A DNA stretch of 64,000 bases from Rhodococcus sp. SMB37 (GCF_004345605.1 NZ_SLVY01000004.1:331448-395447); one strand, 5' to 3'; numbered from the stretch's first letter, positions 26,115 to 36,630 are shown. The notes: generated from the letters alone by a model not told the origin. Translations and numbers: made by a program.

Positions 26115-26771
26115 GTGAAAGGCACCGACACCAAACGAAAAAGGCTCGGACCGGCAGAACGTCGTGCCCAGTTGATCGACCTCGGAATGCGGATGCTCGC
26201 CGAACGTCCGCTGGATCAGATCTCCGTCGAAGACATCGCAGACGAAGCGGGAGTGTCGCGCGGACTGCTCTTCCACTACTTCTCGTCCAAGCACGAGTTC
26301 CACGTCGAACTCGTCCGGCATATCAGCCGCGACATGCTCGAATGCACCGCACCGGACGAGACTCTCGACCCCTTCGACATGCTGCGCGGCACCATCGTCG
26401 CCTATGCCGACTACGTGACCGAGCGCCGCGACACCTACGTGTCGATGCTGCGCGGAACCGCGAGCGGAGACCCGGACATGCGCGAGGTCTTCGAACAGAC
26501 GCGCACCGCGATGGTCGAGCGAACACTTCGATACCTGCCGGACATCGGGATCGACGCCGGTCCCGCGGTCCGCCTCGCCGTACGTGGCTGGGTGGCCTTC
26601 GTCGAAGACATCACCATCGCGTGGCTCCGGGAACCGGCCATCGACCGCGACGAGTTCATCGCACTCGCGGTCGGTGCACTCCCCGCCGTCACCTACGCAG
26701 CCGTCGCACTCGGTGAAACGGCGCGAGCCGGGTCGGTCGTCCCGAAGGACGAACCGACCCGGCTCGCATGA
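26115..26771 (+). CDS. TetR-family regulator of the monooxygenase operon
   Basis: 218-residue TetR regulator with N-terminal helix-turn-helix (ISVEDIADEAGVSRGLLFHYFSSKHEF at about residues 37-63) and an all-helical ligand domain containing YADYVTERRDTYVSMLRG. GTG 26115 follows GGAA; other starts are weaker. Divergent orientation, 79 bp from the monooxygenase start, and an inverted repeat in the gap point to local repression released by a ketone, ester or fatty ligand. The ligand is not inferable. Confidence 0.9.
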   Translation: MKGTDTKRKRLGPAERRAQLIDLGMRMLAERPLDQISVEDIADEAGVSRGLLFHYFSSKHEFHVELVRHISRDMLECTAPDETLDPFDMLRGTIVAYADYVTERRDTYVSMLRGTASGDPDMREVFEQTRTAMVERTLRYLPDIGIDAGPAVRLAVRGWVAFVEDITIAWLREPAIDRDEFIALAVGALPAVTYAAVALGETARAGSVVPKDEPTRLA

Positions 26772-26853
26772 GAACCGTCATGCCCTGATCGAGCACGAAC
26801 GGGGCTTGCGTGGCACTCGAGCGACTATCTTCCCGTCGCTTCGCTCGCTCTTG

Positions 26854-29800
26854 TCAGTGCTCGAACGCCTTGTCGAGGATCTCCTGCTGCTCGACCGCGT
26901 GCACCTTGCTCGAGCCCGACGACGGAGCCGACATCGCGCGACGCGACACCCGCTTCACACCGGAGAGGTGATCGGGAAGGAGCTCCGGCAGAGCCAGGCC
27001 GAGGAACGGCCAGGCACCCTGGTTGGCCGGCTCCTCCTGCACCCAGAAGAACTCGGACGCATTCGGGTACTTGTCGAGGGTCTCGGCGATCCGGCGACGC
27101 GGTACCGGGTACAGCTGCTCGACACGGACGATCGCGATGTCGTCGCGGCCTTCCTTCTGCTTCTTCGCGAGCAGCTCCCAGTAGATCTTGCCCGAGGTCA
27201 GCAGCACACGCGTCACCTTGGACCGATCCGCTGTCTCGTTCTCGTACGGGACCTCTTCGAGGATCGAGCGGAACTTGCCCTGCGTGAAGTCCTCGACGTT
27301 GCTGACCGCAGCCTTGTTGCGCAGCATCGACTTCGGTGTGAAGACCACCAGCGGGCGGCGGATGCCGTCGAGGTGGTGGCGACGCAGCAGGTGGAAGTAG
27401 CTCGCCGGGGTGGACGGCACGGCCACCGTCATCGAGCCCTCGGCGCACAGCTGCAGCCAGCGCTCGATACGACCGGAGGTGTGGTCGGGGCCCTGACCCT
27501 CGTGGCCGTGCGGCAGGAGCATCACGACGTCGGAGAGCTGACCCCACTTGGCCTCACCGGACGAGATGAACTCGTCGATGATCGACTGCGCGCCGTTGAC
27601 GAAGTCGCCGAACTGCGCCTCCCACAGCACCAGCGCCTCGGGGTTGCCCACCGAGTAGCCGTACTCGAAGCCCACGCCCGCGAACTCGGTCAGCGCCGAG
27701 TCGTACACCATGAAGCGGCCACCGTTACCGGAGTTCGCAGCGAGCTCCGCGAGCGGGTTGTACTCCTCGCCGGTCTTGCGGTCGATGAGGACCGAGTGGC
27801 GCTGCGTGAACGTGCCGCGCCGCGAGTCCTGTCCGGCCAGGCGCACGAGTGCACCCTGCTCGGCGAGCGACCCGAATGCGAGCAGCTCCGCGTAGGCCCA
27901 GTCGATGTGGCCCTCGCGGGACATCTCGCGACGCTTCTCGATCACCGGCTTGACACGCGGGTGCACGCTGAAGCCCTCGGGAACGTTGACGAACGCATCG
28001 CCGATGCGGTCGAGGACACTCTGGTCGACGGCCGTGGTCAGGCGCGGTGCGGGCGTCTGGTCGAGCTCGACGGACTCGGACGGTTCCGGCTGGAACTTCT
28101 CGAGCTCGCGAACCTCGTTGAACACACGCTCCAACTGACCCTGGTAGTCGCGCAGTGCGTCTTCGGCTTCCTTGAGCGAGATGTCGCCGCGGCCGATGAG
28201 GGCCTCGGTGTAGCTCTTACGGACGCTGCGCTTGGTGTCGATCACGTCGTACATGGCCGGCTGCGTCATCGACGGATCGTCGCCCTCGTTGTGGCCGCGA
28301 CGGCGGTAGCAGATCATGTCGATCACGACGTCCTTGTGGAACGTCTCGCGGAAGTCCACGGCGAGCTGCGCAACCCACACACAGGCCTCGGGATCGTCAC
28401 CGTTGACGTGGAAGATCGGTGCGCCGATCATCTTGGCGACGTCGGTGCAGTACTCGGACGAACGCGAGTGCTCCGGCGCGGTGGTGAAGCCGACCTGGTT
28501 GTTGACCACGATGTGCACGGTGCCGCCGGTACGGTACCCGCGCAGCAGCGCGAGGTTCAGCGTCTCGGCGACCACGCCCTGGCCTGCGAACGCGGCGTCG
28601 CCGTGCAGGAGCAGCGGCAGGACCGTGAAGCCGCTCTCACCCTTGTCGAGAATGTCCTGCTTGGCGCGGACGAGGCCCTCGAGAACCGGGTTGACCGCTT
28701 CGAGGTGTGACGGGTTCGCGGTCAGCGAGACCTTGATGTCGTTCTCGCCGAACATCTGGATGTAGGTGCCCTCGGCGCCCAGGTGGTACTTCACGTCACC
28801 GGAGCCGTGTGCGGCCGACGGGTTCAGGTTGCCCTCGAACTCCGTGAAGATCTTCGAGTACGGCTTGCCGACGATATTGGCGAGCACGTTCAGGCGACCA
28901 CGGTGCGGCATGGCGATCGCGACCTCGTCGAGCTGATGCTCCGCGGCCTGATCGATGATGCTGTCCATCATCGGAATGACGGACTCGGCGCCCTCGAGCG
29001 AGAACCGCTTCTGGCCGACGTACTTGGTCTGCAGGAACGTCTCGAAGGCCTCGGCGGCGTTGAGGCGGCTCAGGATGTACTTCTGCTGCGCGACCGTCGG
29101 CTTGACGTGGTGCGCCTCGACCCGCTCTTGCAGCCACTGCTGCTGTTCGGGTTCGAGGATGTGCGTGTACTCGATGCCGACGTGGCGGCAGTACGCGTCG
29201 CGCAGCACCGACAGCACGTCCCGCAGCTTCATGCGCTGCTGGCCGTGGAAACCGCCGACGTTGAACTCGCGGTCGAGATCCCACAGGGTCAGGTCGTGGG
29301 TCGTGACGTCGAGGTCGGGGTGCGAACGGAACTTGTCGCGAACGAACTGCAACGGATCGGTGTCGGCCATCAGATGGCCGCGGTTGCGATACGCCGCGAT
29401 CAGCTCGAGCACTCGGGTGTGCTTGTCGACGAGGCCTTCCGGCACGTCCTTGCGCCAGCGAACCGGCTCGTAAGGAATATGCAGCGTGTGGAAGATCTCG
29501 TCGTAGAACTCGTCGGAGATCAGCAGCTGATGGATCTGACGGAGGAACTCGCCCGATTCGGCGCCCTGAATGACGCGGTGATCGTACGTCGAGGTCAGGG
29601 TCAGCAGCTTGCCGATACCCATATCGGCGATGCGCTCGTCGGAGGCCCCCTGGAACTCCGCGGGGTACTCCATCGCACCTGCACCGATGATCGCGCCCTG
29701 GCCGTTCATCAGACGCGGGACCGAATGCACGGTACCGATGCCGCCCGGGTTGGTCAGCGAGATCGTGACACCGGAGAAGTCCTCACCGGTGAGCTTGCCG

Positions 29801-30588
29801 TCGCGGGCACGACGGACGATGTCCTCGTACGCCGAGTAGAACTGCGCGAAGTTCATCGTCTCGCAGTTGCGGATAGCAGCGACGACGAGGGAACGCTGCC
29901 CGTTCTTGCCGGGCAGGTCGATGGCGAGACCGAGGTTGGTGTGGGCCGGGGTGACGAGGTTCGGCTTGCCGTCGATCTCGGCGTAGTGGTTGTTCATGTT
30001 CGGGTACGCCTGGATCGCCTGGACGATCGCGTAACCGAGCAAGTGAGTGAACGACACCTTGCCGCCGCGCGTGCGCGCGAGGTGATTGTTGATGACGATC
30101 CGGTTGTCGAACATCAGCTTTGCAGGGACCGCGCGGACGCTCGTGGCAGTGGGGATCGACAGCGAGGCGTTCATGTTCTTCGCGACCGCGCCGGCAGCAC
30201 CGCGGAGAACCTTCTTCTCCTCGGTTGCGGGTGTGGCGGAAGGCGCGGCAGCAGCCTTGGGTGCGGGCTTCGTCGCGGCGGGCTTTGCTGCGGCAGGCTT
30301 CGCAGCCGGCGCCGCCTGGGATGCAGGCGCAGCCTTCGGTGCTGCAGCCTTAGGAGCAGGGGTGGCCGAAGCAGTCGTGGCGGGTGCGGACTTCGCCGGT
30401 GCGGGCTTCTCGGGTGCCGTGGTGTCGGATCCGTTCACACCTCCCGCAACCGCTGCTTCCGGCGAGTAGTCGGTCAGAAACTCGTGCCAGCTCGCATCCA
30501 CGGACGACGGGTCGTCCTGGAAACGCTGGTACATTTCGTCAACCAACCACTGGTTCTGTCCGAACTGTGATGTAGAGCTGCTGCTCAC
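26854..30588 (-). CDS. kgd: Multifunctional 2-oxoglutarate metabolism enzyme Kgd (SucA)
   Basis: 1244-residue actinobacterial enzyme combining a short lipoyl-less N-terminus ([15 protein letters not shown]), an Ala/Pro/Lys linker (residues about 55-125), an E2-like acyltransferase domain ([21 protein letters not shown] and [18 protein letters not shown]) and the thiamine diphosphate E1 part ([16 protein letters not shown] and [16 protein letters not shown]). It decarboxylates 2-oxoglutarate and can act as E1 of the oxoglutarate dehydrogenase complex, or make 2-hydroxy-3-oxoadipate with glyoxylate. The GhaI-type regulatory N-terminus is the site where the FHA protein GarA acts in mycobacteria. 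GAGG lies 12 nt before GTG 30588. It is the right anchor of the Rv1230c-Rv1248c synteny. Confidence 0.97.
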   Translation of the reverse strand: MSSSSTSQFGQNQWLVDEMYQRFQDDPSSVDASWHEFLTDYSPEAAVAGGVNGSDTTAPEKPAPAKSAPATTASATPAPKAAAPKAAPASQAAPAAKPAAAKPAATKPAPKAAAAPSATPATEEKKVLRGAAGAVAKNMNASLSIPTATSVRAVPAKLMFDNRIVINNHLARTRGGKVSFTHLLGYAIVQAIQAYPNMNNHYAEIDGKPNLVTPAHTNLGLAIDLPGKNGQRSLVVAAIRNCETMNFAQFYSAYEDIVRRARDGKLTGEDFSGVTISLTNPGGIGTVHSVPRLMNGQGAIIGAGAMEYPAEFQGASDERIADMGIGKLLTLTSTYDHRVIQGAESGEFLRQIHQLLISDEFYDEIFHTLHIPYEPVRWRKDVPEGLVDKHTRVLELIAAYRNRGHLMADTDPLQFVRDKFRSHPDLDVTTHDLTLWDLDREFNVGGFHGQQRMKLRDVLSVLRDAYCRHVGIEYTHILEPEQQQWLQERVEAHHVKPTVAQQKYILSRLNAAEAFETFLQTKYVGQKRFSLEGAESVIPMMDSIIDQAAEHQLDEVAIAMPHRGRLNVLANIVGKPYSKIFTEFEGNLNPSAAHGSGDVKYHLGAEGTYIQMFGENDIKVSLTANPSHLEAVNPVLEGLVRAKQDILDKGESGFTVLPLLLHGDAAFAGQGVVAETLNLALLRGYRTGGTVHIVVNNQVGFTTAPEHSRSSEYCTDVAKMIGAPIFHVNGDDPEACVWVAQLAVDFRETFHKDVVIDMICYRRRGHNEGDDPSMTQPAMYDVIDTKRSVRKSYTEALIGRGDISLKEAEDALRDYQGQLERVFNEVRELEKFQPEPSESVELDQTPAPRLTTAVDQSVLDRIGDAFVNVPEGFSVHPRVKPVIEKRREMSREGHIDWAYAELLAFGSLAEQGALVRLAGQDSRRGTFTQRHSVLIDRKTGEEYNPLAELAANSGNGGRFMVYDSALTEFAGVGFEYGYSVGNPEALVLWEAQFGDFVNGAQSIIDEFISSGEAKWGQLSDVVMLLPHGHEGQGPDHTSGRIERWLQLCAEGSMTVAVPSTPASYFHLLRRHHLDGIRRPLVVFTPKSMLRNKAAVSNVEDFTQGKFRSILEEVPYENETADRSKVTRVLLTSGKIYWELLAKKQKEGRDDIAIVRVEQLYPVPRRRIAETLDKYPNASEFFWVQEEPANQGAWPFLGLALPELLPDHLSGVKRVSRRAMSAPSSGSSKVHAVEQQEILDKAFEH

Positions 30589-30645
30589 GGCAGTTGTTCG
30601 CCTCGTTTCTTTCTTCGGTACCCGATCGGAGCGCCTGTGGTTATG

Positions 30646-30675
30646 AGGCTAGCCCTCGGCATGTGACGATTCGAA
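30646..30675 (-). promoter_or_regulatory. Possible kgd promoter
   Basis: Minus strand TTCGAA (30675-30670), 18-bp spacer and TAGCCT (30651-30646), about 50 nt upstream of the kgd start. The match is moderate. The surrounding 204-bp gap between the exporter stop and kgd shows no gene. Confidence 0.35.
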
Positions 30676-30792
30676 CCGATCTTGCATGCCGGAGAGCCAC
30701 CTCACAATCTCGAGTCGACGGGGTCTCCATCGATGACGGTTCTCGACCGCAGATTATTCCCTGTTACGTGCATCGCCGCAGCACGGACCCCG

Positions 30793-33700
30793 TTACAAAG
30801 TCGAGCTGCGCGGGGTCGCAACCGGTTCGGGGTCCCGCTTCGGCGTGTCGTCCTCGACGTCCGGTACCAGCCCCGCGGTCGCGAGTTGCCACAAAGTGGT
30901 GTACAGGCCACCCGCGCGACGCAACGTCTCGTGCGGTCCACGCTCGACCACCCGGCCTCCCTCGATCACGACGACCAGGTCGGCCCGAGCTGCGGTGGCC
31001 AGCCGGTGCGCGACGATCACCGCCGTCCGCGACCGCGAGACCGACGCGCCGGCCTCGAGCACCGCCTGCTCGGTGGCCGGATCGAGGGTGGCCGTCGCTT
31101 CGTCGAGCAACAGCAGGTCAGGATCGACGAGTTCGGCCCGGGCCAACGCGATCAACTGACGCTGACCGGCCGACAGACCCTGACCACGCTCGCCGACGGG
31201 ATGAAGCATCCCTCCGCCGAGGCCGGCGATCATGCCGAGTGCTCCCACCGTGCGAGCCGCGGATTCGATGTCGGACCGGCTCGCGTCGGGTCGGCCGTAC
31301 GCGATGTTGCTCGCCACAGTTCCGGTGAACAGGTGCGCCTCCTGCGGCACCACACCGAGCCTGCCGCGGTACTCGGGTAGCCGATACTCGCGCAGATCCG
31401 TCCCGTCGACGCGCACCGAACCGGACGTCGGGTCGTAGAAGCGGGCGAGCAATTTGACGATCGTCGACTTCCCGGCCCCCGTGCGACCCACCAACGCGAC
31501 CGTCGATCCCGGAGGGAAGCTCAGGTCGACGTCGGCGAGCGCATCGGTGTCGGCGCCGCTGTACCGGAACCCGACATCCTCGAGACGAACGTCGCCGCGA
31601 AGGTGCCCGGACACATCGACGGTGCCCGCCGGTCCGGACTCGAGCGAACTCTCGGTGCGCAGGAGGTCGCCGATTCGGCGCAATCCGACACGTGCCTGCT
31701 GATAGCCGTCGAACACCTGTGACAACTGCTGGATGGGACCGAACAACAGATTCAGGTACAGGACGAACGCGATCAGGACACCGGCAGTGGTGGCGCCGGA
31801 CGAGACCTCGCGGGCACCCACGAACACGACAGCAGCCAATGCCAGATCCGACAGGAACGTGATGAACGGGAAGAACAGGGAGATCGCCCGCTGCGACCGC
31901 ATGCGGCTGCGGCGGTACGCATCGGCACGTTCGGCAAACCGGCGCGCGGAGGTCTCCTCGCGGCGGTACGCCTGAGCTGCGCGCAATCCGGTGATGTTCT
32001 CCTGGAAATCGGCGTTGACCAGGGAGATCCGTTCCCGCGAGACCGCATAGGCCACGCCCGAGACCTTCCGGAACCACAGCGTGGCCGCCACCAACACCGG
32101 GATGACACCGAGGACCACCACCGCGAGCGAGGCGTCGGTGGCCAGCAGCGCCACGGAGATACCCAGCAGAGTCAGTACGCTGACCACCGCGGTCGACAAC
32201 CCCGTCTGGATGAACTGCGACAGTGCGTCGACGTCGGTCGTCATCCGCGTCATGATCCGGCCCGACAGTTCGCGCTCGTAATAGTCGAGGCCCAGTCGCT
32301 GCAGGTGTGCGTAGCTACGCACCCGCAATCCGAGCAGCACTCGTTCCCCGGCCCGGGCGGTGAGCACCGTCAGGACGGCCACCGCGGCCCACCCGAGCAG
32401 CGCGAGTCCCACGCCCATCGCCGCAGCGAACCACAGCATGTCGGGGTCGCCGGGGGTCACACCCCGGTCTACGGCGAACCGCACGATCGACGGAAACGCG
32501 ATGTTGATCGCGGACTCGACCGCGAGACACACCATCACTGCGGCGAGCAGCCGGCGCACCGGACGCAGCGTTCTCAGGAGCCGGAACTGCGGGTCGGGTC
32601 GGCGCAACGCACGCGACTGCAGGTCGGGGTCGGCGCCGGGTTGCTCCGTGGCAGGTGGCAACGCGGCGACCGCTGCGCGCAGTTCGGGGGTGGGCGCCAC
32701 CGCGCCGAGCGCGCCGCTCATGGGCCCGGCCCCTCCACGGCCACCACCGGGACCGCGGTTCACGGGAGCGAGAGCCGCCGGCCTGCTCGGGGAATGGTCG
32801 TCGGATGGGGTCTCGGTCTCGGGCCACAGTGCGTGCGGGCCGTTCGAAGCGCCCTCCCGGGGCGATATGGAGTGTTCTGAGGGGGCTGGTCGCTCGGAAT
32901 GGGAATCGGGTGATGCGCCCGTCAACAAGCGGCGGAACACAGGACTGCGCCGATCGAGTTCGTCGACGGTCCCGATGTCGACGATCGTGCCGCCGTCGAG
33001 TACCGCGACACGGTCGGCGAGCGTCAGTGTCGACCGGCGGTGTGCGAGCACCAGGGTGGTGCGGTCGGGCTGCGCGCGGAGCGCGGCGTAGATCGCGGCC
33101 TCCGTCTCGGCATCCACCGCGGATGTCGCATCGTCGAGGAGCAGCACTCTGGGACTGAGCAGCAGCGCGCGGGCCAGCGCGACTCGTTGCCGTTGCCCAC
33201 CCGAGAGTGTGAGGCCGCGTTCGCCGACGACGGTGTCGTACCCGTCGGGCAAGGACTCGATGAACTCGTCGGCACGTGCTGCGACGGCGGCGGCGCGGAT
33301 CTCCTCATCGGTGGCGTCGTGCCGGCCCAGCGCGATATTCGACGCGATGGTGTCGGAGAACAGGAACGGCTCGTCGAACACGAGGCTCACCGCTTCGCGC
33401 AGCCGGTCGGCGCGCAGCGAGGTCACATCGATGTCGCGGCCGTCGGATGTCAGGCACACCGCGCCCGCCGACGGGGTGTAGAAGCGCGGTGCGAGCAGCG
33501 ACAGGGCGGTCTTGCCCGAGCCTGCAGGACCGACGATCGCGACGGTCTCACCGGGCAGCACCTCGAGGTCCATCCCGTCGATCACATCGCGGCCTTCGTC
33601 GAAACCGAAGGTCACATTGCGGAACGCGAGTCCGAGCGGTCCGTCGGGAAGCGGTACGGGATGCGCAGGATCAGCGACGTCGGGCTCGGTGTCGATCACC

Positions 33701-34665
33701 TCGTACACCCGCTCGACCGCGGCGCGTGACAGCTGCGCCATGATCACGACCTGAGCCAGCGTGCGGGTCGTTGCGCTCATCGTCGCGACGTACGCGGTGA
33801 ACGCGACGAAGGTGCCGACGGTGATCGTGCCGTTCAAGGTGAGCCAGCCGCCGAGCGCGATCGTCGCGACCAGACCGAGCTGCGGGATCGCACCCATCGG
33901 CGCGGCGAACCGTGCGTTGATCCGGGCCGCCCGCATGCGCTCGGAGTACAGGATCCGGCCGTGGTCCTCGAGCTGGTCGACGGCGCGGTCCTCCTGGCCG
34001 AAGCCCTTGACCACCCGGACACCGGTGACGGTTTCCTCGACGTGCTGCGCGAGGTCGGCGGCCCGCTGCTGCGCCGACCACGTCGCGGCGAAGACCTTGG
34101 GGCGGACCACCCGGACGATGGTCACGATGACGGGCACGGTGGCGACGGCGATCAGCGTCAGCAGCGGCGAGAGGGACGTCATGATCACCAGAGCCAGCGC
34201 GAGCTGCAGCAATGCGCCCGCCGACATAGGGACCATCGCGAGCAGACCTTGGATGAGCTGTAGATCCGTGATCGAGCGCGACACCACCTGTCCGGTGCGG
34301 ATTCGATCCTGACCGTGGCCGTCGAGGCGTTGCAGCGATCCGAGCAGGCGTAATCGAAGGTCGTGCTGGACGTCCAGCGAGAGCCTGCCCGCCAGCATCC
34401 GACGACCGTACTGGCATCCGAACCGGACGGCCGCGCCCACCGCTATTGCCGCGGCCGCGAGCCCGATCACGTTCGGGACAGAGGTGAATTCGGTGGCCTC
34501 ACCTGTAGCGCTGTCGAGTGCGATCTTGGTGAGCAGCGGGAATGCGATATCTATCAGGGCGGCGATCGCCGTGAGTGCGAGTGCGCCGATCGCCGTTCTG
34601 CGGTGGCGCATGCATTCCGCGCCGAGGCGACGGACCCAACCTTGATCGTGTGTGTCGTGTGGCAT
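30793..34665 (-). CDS. Fused double ABC exporter (TMD-NBD-TMD-NBD), asymmetric ATP sites
   Basis: 1290-residue full exporter. Half 1: six helices (residues about 23-310), then NBD1 with Walker A GPAGSGKT (379-386), LSGGQ (487-491) and H542. In NBD1 the Q-loop residue is D431 and the catalytic Glu after Walker B is D512 (LLLDDATS). A 120-residue linker with Ser/Pro/Gly follows. Half 2: helices about 705-985, then NBD2 with GRTGAGKS (1060-1067), Q1108, LSAGQ (1164-1168), E1189 and H1220, all canonical. One ATP site is therefore degenerate, as in heterodimeric exporters such as TM287/288. Full fusions of this kind include mycobacterial Rv0194. The substrate is probably lipid or drug. Confidence 0.92.
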   Translation of the reverse strand: MPHDTHDQGWVRRLGAECMRHRRTAIGALALTAIAALIDIAFPLLTKIALDSATGEATEFTSVPNVIGLAAAAIAVGAAVRFGCQYGRRMLAGRLSLDVQHDLRLRLLGSLQRLDGHGQDRIRTGQVVSRSITDLQLIQGLLAMVPMSAGALLQLALALVIMTSLSPLLTLIAVATVPVIVTIVRVVRPKVFAATWSAQQRAADLAQHVEETVTGVRVVKGFGQEDRAVDQLEDHGRILYSERMRAARINARFAAPMGAIPQLGLVATIALGGWLTLNGTITVGTFVAFTAYVATMSATTRTLAQVVIMAQLSRAAVERVYEVIDTEPDVADPAHPVPLPDGPLGLAFRNVTFGFDEGRDVIDGMDLEVLPGETVAIVGPAGSGKTALSLLAPRFYTPSAGAVCLTSDGRDIDVTSLRADRLREAVSLVFDEPFLFSDTIASNIALGRHDATDEEIRAAAVAARADEFIESLPDGYDTVVGERGLTLSGGQRQRVALARALLLSPRVLLLDDATSAVDAETEAAIYAALRAQPDRTTLVLAHRRSTLTLADRVAVLDGGTIVDIGTVDELDRRSPVFRRLLTGASPDSHSERPAPSEHSISPREGASNGPHALWPETETPSDDHSPSRPAALAPVNRGPGGGRGGAGPMSGALGAVAPTPELRAAVAALPPATEQPGADPDLQSRALRRPDPQFRLLRTLRPVRRLLAAVMVCLAVESAINIAFPSIVRFAVDRGVTPGDPDMLWFAAAMGVGLALLGWAAVAVLTVLTARAGERVLLGLRVRSYAHLQRLGLDYYERELSGRIMTRMTTDVDALSQFIQTGLSTAVVSVLTLLGISVALLATDASLAVVVLGVIPVLVAATLWFRKVSGVAYAVSRERISLVNADFQENITGLRAAQAYRREETSARRFAERADAYRRSRMRSQRAISLFFPFITFLSDLALAAVVFVGAREVSSGATTAGVLIAFVLYLNLLFGPIQQLSQVFDGYQQARVGLRRIGDLLRTESSLESGPAGTVDVSGHLRGDVRLEDVGFRYSGADTDALADVDLSFPPGSTVALVGRTGAGKSTIVKLLARFYDPTSGSVRVDGTDLREYRLPEYRGRLGVVPQEAHLFTGTVASNIAYGRPDASRSDIESAARTVGALGMIAGLGGGMLHPVGERGQGLSAGQRQLIALARAELVDPDLLLLDEATATLDPATEQAVLEAGASVSRSRTAVIVAHRLATAARADLVVVIEGGRVVERGPHETLRRAGGLYTTLWQLATAGLVPDVEDDTPKRDPEPVATPRSSTL

Positions 34666-34702
34666 TTCCTCCGACAGTAGCGCCGGGCTACGACAGCAGC
34701 GC

Positions 34703-35482
34703 TCAGGTGAGATCGCGACTGCGGGTCCGCCACCATCCGAGCCCGCAGACCAACGCGGTCCAGAAGATCAGGACGAGCGGGGCAAGCGGCCACGACACCG
34801 GCATCTCGGCCTCGCCGGACAGGTCCACGACACCGAACAGCGTGTACCAGGTGATCTGGGCAGGCAGGAACTGCGCGACGCCACCGAGACCCATGCCGTG
34901 GAGCACGAGGGAGACGGTCAGCTCCCCGAACGGAACCCACGCGCAGATCGCGAGAACGCTGCCCACCATCGAGCCGGTGAACAGTGCCAGACCGGAACCG
35001 ATGAGCGCCCACAGCACCGCGCAGAGCAGACCGGCGCCGAGGACGCCCGCGATACTGCCGAGGTCGGCGCCCGAGAATCCACCACCGAACATGAGGATTG
35101 TCAGAGCCGACACGACCTCGGCGATCACGCAGTACAGCAGTCCGAACAACGCCGCGGTCGTGTACTTGGAGGCGATCACCAGATCGCGTCCGCGGGTGGT
35201 GAGGAAAGTGGTGATGATGGTGCGGTGCTGGTATTCACCACCGGAATTGACGACCCCGAACAGCCCGGCGAACAGGAACACCAGGGCAAGCGTGAACGAG
35301 ATGCCCACCGCTGCGGCCGCAGCCTCGGCGAAGCCGGGCCCGAGGACGTCCTCGACCTGACGCATCACCGGGAGCGTCAGTGCCCCGCAGAACAACCCCA
35401 CCACCAGCGGTGCGATACCCAGGATCCACCAGAATCGCAGACCGAGCACCTTGCGGAACTCAGCTGTCAGGAGTGCGGTCAC
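34703..35482 (-). CDS. ABC-2 type permease
   Basis: 259-residue membrane subunit with six helices. The N-terminal ALLTAEFRKVLGLRFWWILGIAPLVVG places an amphipathic elbow before helix 1. A central GVVNSGGEYQHRTIITTFLTTRGR loop is typical of ABC-2 permeases of the antibiotic/bacteriocin exporter type, and a short WWRTRSRDLT tail closes the protein. GTG 35482 overlaps the ATPase stop (GTGA). It is the partner of the ATPase encoded just upstream, and two copies probably join two ATPases. Substrate unknown. Confidence 0.88.
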   Translation of the reverse strand: MTALLTAEFRKVLGLRFWWILGIAPLVVGLFCGALTLPVMRQVEDVLGPGFAEAAAAAVGISFTLALVFLFAGLFGVVNSGGEYQHRTIITTFLTTRGRDLVIASKYTTAALFGLLYCVIAEVVSALTILMFGGGFSGADLGSIAGVLGAGLLCAVLWALIGSGLALFTGSMVGSVLAICAWVPFGELTVSLVLHGMGLGGVAQFLPAQITWYTLFGVVDLSGEAEMPVSWPLAPLVLIFWTALVCGLGWWRTRSRDLT

Positions 35483-36555
35483 GAGTGTCCCCCGGATCCG
35501 GTCGGCGGTTGCTGGAAGTTCGGTTGGCCAGGGTAGTTTGGTTGGCCCGGAAAGCTCGGGGTGTTCTGGGGCGCGCCGAAGCTCTGCGGTGCCGCCGTGT
35601 ACTGGCCGGCCGTCATAGCGAGGAAGACCTGTTCGAGGTCGACATGCTCGATGCTCGTGCCGAACAGCGTGATGCCGTGTTCACCCGCCAGTGCGGCAAT
35701 TCGATCGGGTTCGACGCCCACGACGGCCAGCCGGCCGTCGGGCTGGATCTGCGCATCGGTGAAACCGCTCGCCGCAAGTGCCGTCGCCAGCTTTACGGGA
35801 TCGGATACCGCGACGAGCACGCGCGAACGGTAGGCGTTGCGCAGATCCGCCATGCTGGTCTGCATCACGAGCGCTCCGCGGCTGATGATCACGAGGTGGT
35901 CGGCCATCTGCTCGACCTCCCGGAGGATGTGACTCGAGATCAGGACGGTGCCGCCGTTTCTCGCGAACGTCACGAGGAAGTCGCGAAGCCACGCCATTCC
36001 CTCGGGATCGAGACCGTTGGCAGGTTCGTCGAGGACGAGGTAGCGCGGTTGGCCGAGCAGCGCGGTCGCCAACGCGAGTCGCTGACGCATACCGAGCGAG
36101 AACTCGCCGACCCGTCGACGCGCCACGGAGGTCAGTCCCACGAGGTCGAGCATCCGGGTGGCCCGATCGTCCGGCACACCCATCGCCGCGCAGTATGCCT
36201 TCAGATGTGTGGCTGCGGTGTGCTTCGGATGTGCGCTGTGTGCGTCGAGCACCGCACCCACGACCTGAGCGGGCTGTTCGAGCCGGGTGAACGGCACACC
36301 GTCGATATAGGCCGCGCCGGCTGTGGGTCGTACCAGCCCCGTCAACATGCTCAGCGTCGTCGTCTTGCCCGACCCGTTCGGGCCGAGAAACCCGGTGATC
36401 GAACCCCGAGGCACGGTGAAGCTCAGGTTCGACACCGCGGTGACATTGCGGAACGTCTTGGTCAGGCCGTCCACTGCAATCCCGGGAGGGGGGCCACTTG
36501 CCGGTGCCGTGAAATGCGGCTGCCCGTGCGGAGTGTTCGCTGACGGTGCTGTCAC
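35479..36555 (-). CDS. ABC-2 exporter ATPase with Pro/Gly/Gln-rich tail
   Basis: 358-residue ATP-binding subunit with Walker A GPNGSGKT, signature FSLGMRQR, Walker B YLVLDEPANGLDPEG and SSHILREVEQMADH. A DrrA/CcmA-type C-terminal regulatory region follows. The last 40 residues are a disordered Pro/Gln/Asn/Gly tail with repeated P-G-Q-P-N, unusual for this subunit. GTG 36555 follows GGGGGAA. Coupled by GTGA overlap to the permease gene. Bacteriocin-immunity or drug export is typical of the class. Confidence 0.9.
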   Translation of the reverse strand: MTAPSANTPHGQPHFTAPASGPPPGIAVDGLTKTFRNVTAVSNLSFTVPRGSITGFLGPNGSGKTTTLSMLTGLVRPTAGAAYIDGVPFTRLEQPAQVVGAVLDAHSAHPKHTAATHLKAYCAAMGVPDDRATRMLDLVGLTSVARRRVGEFSLGMRQRLALATALLGQPRYLVLDEPANGLDPEGMAWLRDFLVTFARNGGTVLISSHILREVEQMADHLVIISRGALVMQTSMADLRNAYRSRVLVAVSDPVKLATALAASGFTDAQIQPDGRLAVVGVEPDRIAALAGEHGITLFGTSIEHVDLEQVFLAMTAGQYTAAPQSFGAPQNTPSFPGQPNYPGQPNFQQPPTGSGGHS

Positions 36556-36630
36556 AGAAATGTTCCCCCGGTTGCCTCTCGCTGTTGTGTCGCCGCGAGC
36601 ATACGTGCAGGCAGGGTCGCGGCCCGTACC

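Noticed and set aside
26820..26840. A small AGCGAC/GTCGCT stem between TetR and kgd as a terminator.
   Set aside because: Only 6 bp with a 9-nt loop; too weak to call.
26854..30588. Long open frames on the plus strand opposite kgd.
   Set aside because: They mirror the codon pattern of kgd and contain no recognisable domains; kgd is unambiguous.
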